Shown piece by piece: positions 24,917 through 30,672 of a DNA stretch of 64,000 nucleotides. Under the pieces are notes generated by a model that was not told the origin of the DNA, made no database searches, and worked only from the letters and a program-made list of their open reading frames with translations. The position numbers and the translations under genes were made by a program. This DNA is from Desulfitobacterium dehalogenans ATCC 51507 (GTDB lineage: Bacteria; Bacillota; Desulfitobacteriia; Desulfitobacteriales; Desulfitobacteriaceae). Location of the stretch: contig NC_018017.1 in NCBI RefSeq assembly GCF_000243155.2, forward strand, positions 2,666,001-2,730,000. Direction: 5' to 3'. Position 1 is the first letter of the stretch. Every line of letters begins with the position of its first letter.

Positions 24917-26128
24917 ATGATCGATGTTCCTGTGTTAAGTATTGATATTTCTAAGTCTAAGAGTGTAGCTGCTTTGTTTAAAGGATATCAAGAGTCTGTT
25001 TCCAAACCCTTTCCCTTCTTGCATTCTCCGAGTGATATGTCCAGATTAACTGATATACTTCTTAAACTTGAAAGTGAAACTGGCAAACGCCCTCATGTAG
25101 TTATGGAAGCGACGGGTAATTACTCCAAGCCCATTACAACTTACTTTCAAGATGCAGGTTATAAAGTAATTGTTCTTAATCCTCTCCAAACTCATGCTGA
25201 AAAGAAATCCGTCCGCAAGGTTAAGACTGACCCCATTGATGCGAATCGGATTGCTTAGGTTTGCTATTTGAATGAATTTATTGAAGCCAAACCTGTTGAG
25301 GATCACATCTTGGAATTGCAAAACCTCTGTCGGCAATATGATAGCTTTAATACGCTTTATACTGAAACTCAACTTAGGTTTCGCTCTGTTTTAGATCTTA
25401 TATTTCCTAAGTTTGAATCAGTGTTTGCTCACTTATGTAGTCCTACTGCTTTAAAGGTCCTTTCTACTTTTTCTTCGCCAAAGGCTATTTTATCTGCCAA
25501 CCGTGAGCAGATCATTGAGTGCCTTAAGCCTGCAAAGAAATCAAGAGACTGGAGCGAACTTAAAACAGATAAACTTATTTTGGCTGCCAAGGAAAGTTTG
25601 CCTTTTAACCGGGCCCAACAGTCAAATATACGGGTTTTAAGGATGTACATTGAGCTCCTCATATCCCAACAAGATATTCTGACTGACATACGGGCTCAAA
25701 TGGTCTATTGGGTAAACTTCTCCTCTGAATATCCTCTCCTACGCTCTATCCCCGGAGTCGGAGAGGATACAGCCACCACCATCCTCGCTGAAATTGGTGA
25801 TATTAAAAGATTCCCGAGTGCAAAACAGCTGGTCGCCTTTTCTGGCATTGATCCATCTGTATTTGAATCAGGAAAGTTTAAATCGAGTAATAATAAGATC
25901 TCTAAGAGAGGGTCACCTTATCTTAGAAAGGCCATTTATCAAGCTACTGTGGCTGGGATCAGTAACAGGGCTAGCGGTCCCTTAAATCCAATCCTCAGGG
26001 ACTTTTATCTCCGGAAAGTCAATGAAGGTAAGCCGGTTAAAGTCGCAATTATAGCCACGGCTAACAAAATGCTAAGAATGATCTACGGAATCCTTTCCTC
26101 ACAACAGCCTTTTTCAGCTTCTAAATAA
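24917..26128 (+). pseudogene. IS110 transposase with in-frame TAG at codon 114
   Basis: Open for 113 codons, then TAG at 25256-25258, then open in the same frame to 26128 (403 codons in all). The N-terminal DEDD part shows VLSIDISKSKS, HVVMEATGNYS and KTDPIDANRIA. After the stop the reading continues VCYLNEF, and the C-terminal Transposase_20 domain (LRSIPGVGEDTATTILAEIGDIKRF, then FSGIDPS and SKRGSPYLRK) is intact. The usual residue at the stop in relatives is Gln, so CAG to TAG is the simplest event. The start lies behind GAAAGAGGAGGTTTTTC. Probably a recent nonsense mutation; readthrough is discussed under findings. Confidence 0.85.
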
Positions 26129-26264
26129 CAATTCTCTGTTGACTTAGATATCCCTTTTATTCACATCCCCTTTTTACATGCTTACAACATGTAGGCCAGC
26201 TTTGCTATACCCACTTCTCTTATCAATTACTACAGAAAAACTTTTACTTGACAGCAATTAGCTG

Positions 26265-26275
26265 GTTTATATGAT
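26265..26275 (-). other. Displaced R'' half of attC-like site 9
   Basis: GTTTATATGAT resembles the R'' ends of the other sites (GTTATATGAC). It is the right-hand flank of the IS110 element and continues into GCGGCGCCCCC, like the 3'-UTR modules of other cassettes. Confidence 0.55.
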
Positions 26276-26305
26276 GCGGCGCCCCCAAAGCAATACTTAA
26301 ACAAG

Positions 26306-26530
26306 CTAACCCTTTATAAACCCGTTATCCACCAGCCAGTCAATTGACGGTTTAATATCCGCAGAAAGGGTTTCTATTGTCCAGAGTGCTTTTGGTGAAT
26401 GTACTTTTAACAGCTCTAACGTATTTAACATATCGATTTCACCCTTCCAAAGGCCAAAGTGATCGTCAAGTTTTCCATTGTTATTATGCAGGTGAACGTA
26501 CCTAATCCTGTCATTTAGACCTTGTATCCA
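26306..26530 (-). pseudogene. C-terminal fragment of a sugar phosphate isomerase/epimerase-like TIM barrel
   Basis: The last 70 or so codons encode IRYVHLHNNNGKLDDHFGLWKGEIDMLNTLELL and SPKALWTIETLSADIKPSIDWL. This is the C-terminal part of the xylose isomerase-like/AP endonuclease 2 barrel family, where HLHDN and a Glu near the end bind the metal. The N-terminal 200 residues or so are absent. Upstream of codon HNW the frame runs into a cassette 3'-UTR module (copy C), so the open frame to 26638 is a chimera. The break falls exactly where the R'' box of the neighbouring cassette would start (GGATAC). Confidence 0.75.
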
Positions 26531-26534
26531 ATTG

Positions 26535-26638
26535 TGCCGTACGCCCCCAGATACAGAGCCCGCCATGGACGGCGGCCCCTTGACCCTCCGAATATTAATA
26601 CGCCATATAAGAACGCGCATAAATCTACCCTTTACCAT
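26535..26638 (-). repeat. Cassette 3'-UTR module (copy C)
   Basis: GTACGCCCCCAGATACAGAG, CCGCCATGGACGGCGG (26560-26575), CCCCTTGACCCTCCG and ATTAATACGCCATATAAGAA. It is closely related to copy A. It belongs to the 3' end of the pentapeptide cassette, whose attC arms are missing. Confidence 0.65.
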
Positions 26639-27511
26639 TTAAGTAGAAACACTCCAATGCTTAGGGTGAATAAGTAATGGGGGTAACTTTGTACTGACAT
26701 CCCCCTTCGCTACATTAAGCTGAGCTTGGGTAAGAAAGATGCTCTTGCTAAGATCTGCTCCTCTAATGTCAATATCTCGGAAATCAGCTCCAATGAAATC
26801 AGTACCATTTAGGTCTACTCCCCTGAGGTCTGCTGCAATAAGATATGCTCCCCTCAAGTTAGCTCCTCTCAGGTCGATTTTTCTAAGATCACATGCAATA
26901 AGGTCTGCTCCTCTGCCGAAGGTCTTCTTGCTTCCGCGATGAGTCTTCAACCCGTGTAAAACTTCACTCCTTACAAGTTCGCTAGACCTCAGAAGCAGGG
27001 TATTAACTTTTGCTCGGTATGCTACCAAATCTAATTGCATGAGTAAATCAGGTCTAAGGCAAGTGACTTGTTCCGTCTCATAAAGCATAGAACTAAGCAC
27101 ATCATGGATAGGGCTAGCTGGTTGTAGCGTCAACGCTTCTGTCAGATACCAAAGAAGTTCATGAAGTTGTCTCATGAAAAGAAATACCTTAAACATTTGC
27201 TCAGAAGATTCTGGGGCTTTCCGCCAGTCGCGCCCATCAAAACTGACTTTAGAAACCTTCTGACCCGCACCAAAACACTCAAATGCAATGCAACCTTTAA
27301 GTCCATGTTCCAATAGGTTATTGTGAATACAACAGCGAAAGTCTTGTTCCAGATTGGGGCAAGGTTCACCTGCGTTTTTGTCGATTGGGAAACCTTCCGA
27401 AACTGAAAAGTAGAGTGCAACACAGCATAAACCAAAACAATTTTCACAGTCGGGGTGCAGATTACTGCGTTTTTCGATAGAAAAAGATAAATCCATTTCG
27501 TTTTCGGACAA
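26639..27511 (-). CDS. Pentapeptide-repeat protein with Cys-rich N-terminal domain (cassette gene)
   Basis: I start at the TTG at 27511, behind AAGGAGGAAGAAATA (290 residues); a GTG at 27553 is possible. The N-terminal domain has a Cys cluster (HPDCENCFGLCC, then EPCPNLEQDFRCCIHNNL, KGCIAFECFG) of the kind that could bind zinc or an Fe-S cluster. The C-terminal part has about ten pentapeptide repeats, A(D/N)LXX: ADLIACDLRKIDLRGANLRG, AYLIAADLRGVDLNGTDFIG, ADFRDIDIRGADL, which fold as a right-handed quadrilateral beta-helix. Some such proteins mimic DNA and protect gyrase, but that cannot be claimed here. Confidence 0.8.
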   Translation of the reverse strand: MSENEMDLSFSIEKRSNLHPDCENCFGLCCVALYFSVSEGFPIDKNAGEPCPNLEQDFRCCIHNNLLEHGLKGCIAFECFGAGQKVSKVSFDGRDWRKAPESSEQMFKVFLFMRQLHELLWYLTEALTLQPASPIHDVLSSMLYETEQVTCLRPDLLMQLDLVAYRAKVNTLLLRSSELVRSEVLHGLKTHRGSKKTFGRGADLIACDLRKIDLRGANLRGAYLIAADLRGVDLNGTDFIGADFRDIDIRGADLSKSIFLTQAQLNVAKGDVSTKLPPLLIHPKHWSVST

Positions 27512-27587
27512 TATTTCTTCCTCCTTATCGACTTCAACCAATCTTTGCTGCACAACATCTTACGAGTGCGCACCAATCACCAGTAAT

Positions 27588-27629
27588 TCGTAATCCGCGC
27601 ATGGACGCGCGGCTTTTGCGTACGGTATC
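27588..27629 (-). repeat. Shared cassette 5'-end block (copy 2)
   Basis: GTAATCCGCGCATGGACGCG, GGCTTTTGCGTACGGTATC. It occupies the same position relative to its attC as the block at 17160-17201 and is nearly identical to it. It lies in the leader of the pentapeptide gene. Confidence 0.65.
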
Positions 27630-27705
27630 GGATAACGTTTAGGAGTTCCTGTAGCGTCCCAAGCACATTCATCATCCTCTAAGTTACGGGAACTCTGTGT
27701 TATCT
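27630..27705 (-). other. attC-like cassette recombination site 10
   Basis: R' side GGATAAC (27630-27636), R'' side GTTATCT (27699-27705). Arms AGGAGTTCCTGTAGC and GTTACGGGAACTCTG, standard centre. The R'' flank GTTATCTGAATCGCGG partly matches the inverse of AGCGTTTCGTATAAC at the next site (28263-28277), bounding the VOC cassette. Confidence 0.83.
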
Positions 27706-27748
27706 GAATCGCGGCTAATTAATCATGCAAACTTTGTTTACAATGGAC

Positions 27749-28156
27749 CTATTTATTTTTGCCTTTCCCCCATGAACCAATTTCAATCAGATTTCCTTCT
27801 GGATCAAGTATAAATGAAGACCGCATCCCCCATGGTTCTGTTCTTGGATAAAGAACTGGCGTAGCACCAGAATCGACAACTCTCTTGAATTCTATATCTA
27901 CATCCGAAAACTCAGGCAAATCAATTGCCAATTCAAATGTGCCATTAATGCCATTTGGATAAGACACTTCTGTCCCTAGATATCCTGGCAACTCTTTTCT
28001 CTCATACATCATGAAACGTATCCCTTCATGCAGAAACTCAGCATGAGGTCCATTTCCATCCCATTGAATTTCTACTCCAAGGATATCTCTGTAGAATTCG
28101 GTCATAACTTTCAGATCATTTACGAAAATACCAAACGCATCAAACTTTAAACCCAT
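27749..28156 (-). CDS. VOC-family (glyoxalase/bleomycin-resistance fold) protein (cassette gene)
   Basis: Protein of 135 residues with two beta-alpha-beta-beta-beta modules: FDAFGIFVNDLKVMTEFYRDILGVEIQWDGNGPHAEF and FELAIDLPEFSDVDIEFKRVV..GATPVLYPRTEPWGMRSSFILDPEGNLIEIGSW. The final DPEGNLIEI motif supplies the metal-ligand Glu; the first His ligand position is Phe/Asp here (KFDAFGIFV), so a classical metal site is uncertain. Relatives include PhnB-like and antibiotic-binding proteins. The start lies behind AGAGGGGTTAAGAGAAC. One-gene cassette between sites 10 and 11. Confidence 0.82.
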   Translation of the reverse strand: MGLKFDAFGIFVNDLKVMTEFYRDILGVEIQWDGNGPHAEFLHEGIRFMMYERKELPGYLGTEVSYPNGINGTFELAIDLPEFSDVDIEFKRVVDSGATPVLYPRTEPWGMRSSFILDPEGNLIEIGSWGKGKNK

Positions 28157-28270
28157 GTTCTCTTAACCCCTCTCTTACGCGAAGAATCAACTATACTAAT
28201 GGTCTTAAAAAGATACTCAATTAATTGAATAGATTTGTTTAGGATAATAAAAAACAAGACCTAGCGTTTC

Positions 28271-28351
28271 GTATAACGTATAATTACCGCAACATCCATG
28301 CGCCTTTTCGTGTTCTCAAGAGGGATTTACGCATAGTATTGCGTAAATCCC
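28271..28351 (-). other. Rearranged attC-like site 11 with separate perfect hairpin
   Basis: R' side GTATAAC (28271-28277) followed by ACCGCAACATCC, but no R'' box at the expected distance. Instead there is a 12-base perfect hairpin GGGATTTACGCA (28322-28333) / TGCGTAAATCCC (28340-28351) with loop TAGTAT. This may be the arms of another attC whose centre was deleted. Confidence 0.45.
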
Positions 28352-28448
28352 AACTATCTACAGTAGAGACTTCACAATATTTCTCCCTCTTCTTCAACTC
28401 ATTTTCGCCTCCATGGTCGACATTGTCGCACCTTTAAACTATCCTGTG

Positions 28449-28949
28449 CTAAAACTGTACACCTTTATAGGCAGGGTCTTCGATTCTAATCTTTAATCGA
28501 CTGATTTTACTCCCACCGGAAAGTTGAATCGTGACATTACCCCTCGTATAAATGTCGTGACTGGATTCCTTGAATCCACGCTTTTTCAAGGTGGTTACAG
28601 CTGAATCATAAGTGTCACCCACTTTAATTCCGAGGATGCTATATGATGGATTCTCAGTATCAATCGATGATACTTTGTTCTGGAATAATCCAAGCGATGA
28701 TGTCATCACAAAAATCTTATTGTTGCTGAATCTCCATCCATTCCCGCCCATTCCATAGACAAACTCCGCTTCTTCATCCATGGTACTTTTTAATTTCTCT
28801 TCTGGCATAAAGAGTTTAATTGTTGAAACAGAAATGCTTCTATTATAATAATAAGCCTCTAAGATAGGGTAATTCTTATATAGCGTTAAACCTAAAATAA
28901 TAATTGCTAACGCACTTAAAAGAAGAATTAAGGATTTAATTCTTTTCAC
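28449..28949 (-). CDS. Hypothetical signal-anchored protein
   Basis: Not recognised. 166 residues with an N-terminal hydrophobic anchor (IKSLILLLSALAIIILGLTLY) and a small exported domain containing SYSILGIKVGDTYDSAVTTLKKRGFKESSHDIYTRGNVTIQLSGGSKISRLKIRIEDP split by polar turns. The KVGDTYDSAVTTLKKRGF stretch resembles the SmpA/PepSY-like 'GxxxxxVxxxLGxP' repeats of secreted proteins. A decayed duplicate lies at 12131-12282. It is followed by two further minus-strand genes upstream with short gaps (28978, 29196) and no attC between, so these three form a multi-gene cassette or an old operon. Confidence 0.6.
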   Translation of the reverse strand: MKRIKSLILLLSALAIIILGLTLYKNYPILEAYYYNRSISVSTIKLFMPEEKLKSTMDEEAEFVYGMGGNGWRFSNNKIFVMTSSLGLFQNKVSSIDTENPSYSILGIKVGDTYDSAVTTLKKRGFKESSHDIYTRGNVTIQLSGGSKISRLKIRIEDPAYKGVQF

Positions 28950-28977
28950 TATTTACCCCCTAAATCTTTAGTGGTAC

Positions 28978-29163
28978 TTACGATCGCTTTTCTCTATTTT
29001 CCATCAAGTCTAAAACCCTATCCAGCTTCTCAAGGATTTCCTGATTCCTTTTTCTTTTCCTTAAAATGAATGGCACGCTAATCAATATACAAATGATTAA
29101 AATAAGTACCAGGAAAGAAATCATTTGTGCCAATAATGTAAAATCGAAGTGTATTGGGTTCAT
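28978..29163 (-). CDS. Small single-pass membrane protein (61 aa)
   Basis: Residues 9-33 (TLLAQMISFLVLILIICILISVPFI) form one membrane helix, followed by a basic stretch (LRKRKRNQEILEKLDRVLDLMENREKR) with coiled-coil character. This resembles DUF4083-type small Firmicute proteins. The start lies behind GGAGGGGCGATTGAG. It lies between two exported proteins, 28 bases from the next gene, and is probably cotranscribed with them. Function unknown. Confidence 0.7.
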   Translation of the reverse strand: MNPIHFDFTLLAQMISFLVLILIICILISVPFILRKRKRNQEILEKLDRVLDLMENREKRS

Positions 29164-29195
29164 CTCAATCGCCCCTCCGTTTATCTAATCTTCTA

Positions 29196-29846
29196 CTATT
29201 CCTCTAGGATTATTGCTGACTTAGGAACAGAGAATTTTTTATCAGAGACCGAGCCGGGACCTATTTTTACATTCTTATAAGTTAATGTGGTCAAAATCTT
29301 CTCATTCTCTACAAATTCGATTTTTGTTGGAACTCCTGTTTTCTTATCTATCCATATTTTAGATGGATCTACCCTATTAGCTATGTTTGTCTTGATAATT
29401 ACACTCTGCCGTCCTTCCACTTTTTCTGTCCCCACTATTTCCGCACTTTTCGGATCTATCATATCAATGTATCTCAAAAATGAGTTCCCTCTTATTCCCT
29501 CAAATTTTCCTATCATTCCTGTTGCTACAGCGGCTGATGTATTCTTGCTTAGAACCTTATACTTTGTCATCTTACCTGAGCCATCTCTTATATATCCGAT
29601 TGTGTCTACCGCCACATTATCGCTGTATATAGTTACTTCACGCTTAAATTGATTATCCTTAGCCCAAACCTTACCATCAAAGACTATTCCTTCAGAATTG
29701 CGTTCTTCGTAGTAAAACTCTTGGATGTCTCTGCTCATGTTAATTAAGTCATTTAAGTCCGTTGACTTAGCACACCCTGCTGTGAAAAAGAGGATACAAA
29801 TAAGGATTACCCAAAAAAGTTTTCTTCTCAAATCTTTCTCCTCCAT
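29196..29846 (-). CDS. Putative lipoprotein, LolA-like/DUF-type carrier fold
   Basis: Protein of 216 residues with lipobox FTAGC (Cys near residue 25). The mature domain reads ISRDIQEFYYE-type helix, then strands GIVFDGKVWAKDNQFKRE, VGTEKVEGRQSVIIKTNI, PSKIWIDKKTGVPTKIEFVENEKILTTLTYKNVKI. This is the pattern of LolA/LppX-like or sigma-E-regulator RseB-like half-barrels common in Firmicute lipoproteins (compare DUF4367/YdcC types). It may bind a lipid or act in envelope sensing; no direct evidence. The start lies behind AATGGAGGAGAAAG, with MEEKDLRRK as a possible leader extension. Confidence 0.65.
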   Translation of the reverse strand: MEEKDLRRKLFWVILICILFFTAGCAKSTDLNDLINMSRDIQEFYYEERNSEGIVFDGKVWAKDNQFKREVTIYSDNVAVDTIGYIRDGSGKMTKYKVLSKNTSAAVATGMIGKFEGIRGNSFLRYIDMIDPKSAEIVGTEKVEGRQSVIIKTNIANRVDPSKIWIDKKTGVPTKIEFVENEKILTTLTYKNVKIGPGSVSDKKFSVPKSAIILEE

Positions 29847-29870
29847 TTTGTATCATTGCCAATATATAAT

Positions 29871-29932
29871 GTTATGCTTTGTACGCTCAAGGATTCAGTA
29901 ACGCCAGGACGGCGTCCCCTTGAGCTTCCCGG
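29871..29932 (-). other. Cassette end remnant: R'' box plus 3'-UTR module (copy D)
   Basis: GTTATGC (29871-29877) is followed by TTTGTACGCTCAAGGATTCAG, then ACGCCAGGACGGCG and TCCCCTTGAGC, the same order of elements as copy A beside site 3. The attC arms expected on the left are absent; the lipoprotein gene leader follows at once. Confidence 0.6.
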
Positions 29933-30274
29933 TTATTTTAATTGTTCTTCTACCCTGAACCTGACAATCTCACGAATCAAATCTAAGGGCAATGGCTTAC
30001 CCAACGGGAATTGCACTGTCCCTTTCGAGGTTTTATAGTCGGATAGTTTTTCTTTGAATGCTACTATACCTTCAGGTTGTGGATAAAAGCCAATATGCTT
30101 TTTAAATCCAGCAAAATGAACCAACCATTTTCCGTTCAAATCATATGTAGGTATGCTCATACAAATTCGTTCGGTAGCCTGTGGGGCTGACTCAAGGACA
30201 ATATTTCTGATTGCGGTCAATCGCTCCTGTACTTCGACAGGGAAGCCTTTAATATATGCGTCTACTTCATTCAT
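29933..30274 (-). CDS. DUF1801 (YdhG-like) protein (cassette gene)
   Basis: Protein of 113 residues with the DUF1801 pattern: VDAYIKGFPVEVQERLTAIRNIVLESAPQATERICMSIPTYDLNGKWLVHFAGFKKHIGFYP and LPLDLIREIVRFRVEEQ. The family includes YdhG/FrataxIn-like (Fra) proteins with an iron-chaperone role in Bacillus subtilis; whether this one binds iron is unknown. The start lies behind GGGGGTGTATTTAG. It is the rightmost gene of the array. A CGTTAGGAG box (minus strand) 60 bases upstream could mark the outer edge of the array. Confidence 0.82.
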   Translation of the reverse strand: MNEVDAYIKGFPVEVQERLTAIRNIVLESAPQATERICMSIPTYDLNGKWLVHFAGFKKHIGFYPQPEGIVAFKEKLSDYKTSKGTVQFPLGKPLPLDLIREIVRFRVEEQLK

Positions 30275-30487
30275 CTAAATACACCCCCGCGCTCTTTATT
30301 TGTTTGCCTTGCCAAATACGAAGAAAAAACTTATCTCCTAACGCTTTGACATGTTTAATCTAGAACTTATAGTTTATACAAAAAGCAATCTCCAATATTA
30401 CAATTCAACCCTTCTTTAAATATTCCTCCAAATTATAGACAACCCCCTAGGGCTAAGGAGTTAGCACCTTCACCGATAAATTCGTCT

Positions 30488-30517
30488 CCCAAATTATGCA
30501 TCGATGCATAATTTGGG
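30488..30517. promoter_or_regulatory. 30-bp perfect palindrome
   Basis: CCCAAATTATGCATC followed by its exact complement GATGCATAATTTGGG, with no loop. It lies in the 400-base gene-free interval between the array and the LtaS-like gene. A dimeric repressor operator or a site of cruciform formation is possible. No T-run follows, so it is not a terminator. Confidence 0.55.
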
Positions 30518-30596
30518 CTGATTTCCGAACAATCGCTAGCTTAAGCTCTTAGCCGTCCTCTCCTCCCCAAGTACATCTTCCCGATACCTCCCATAC

Positions 30597-30636
30597 AAAA
30601 GCAGGAAGGGTCTGCCTTACGACAGACCCTTCCTGC
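30597..30636 (-). terminator. Terminator of the LtaS-like gene
   Basis: A 14-base perfect stem GCAGGAAGGGTCTG (30601-30614) / CAGACCCTTCCTGC (30623-30636) with an eight-base loop, followed on the minus strand by TTTTG. Confidence 0.8.
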
Positions 30637-30672
30637 TTTGCTAAAATTACTTGCTATAAAATTCCGAATGCC

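Larger units (their letters stand above)
24671..26264 (+). mobile_element. IS110-family element inserted in attC-like site 9
   Basis: The element splits an attC-like site between its L' arm and R'' box: CGCTG ends the left half at 24670 and GCTG precedes the right half at 26261-26264, so CTG may be the shared core. A non-coding 5' region of about 245 bases precedes the transposase and only 135 bases follow it, the arrangement of the IS110 group rather than IS1111. Targeting of attC is known for some IS1111-type elements. Boundaries are inferred from the split site and may be off by a few bases. Confidence 0.7.
13355..30342 (-). mobile_element. Integron-type gene cassette array without integrase (CALIN-like)
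   Basis: About 17 kb in which almost every gene is on the minus strand, is short and unrelated to its neighbours, and is separated from the next by a roughly 76-bp attC-like element or its remains. Nine near-complete sites, one partial copy and several remnants are listed separately. The sites share the centre GCGTCCCAACCACAT..CATCATCCTCTAG but differ in the outer arms, and the outer ends of consecutive sites are complementary across the cassette between them. No tyrosine recombinase of the IntI type is encoded in the window. A box CGTTAGGAG (minus strand) at 30335-30343 could be the far boundary on the side where an integrase would normally be; that is speculative. Confidence 0.8.

Noticed and set aside
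26531-26638. N-terminal part of the 26306-26638 open frame
   Set aside because: It translates the cassette 3'-UTR module in a frame open by chance; the real homology starts near HNW.
13355-30342. CRISPR array
   Set aside because: The repeats are about 76 bp, spaced by whole genes of 0.5-3 kb, and internally palindromic with variable arms. There are no cas genes.
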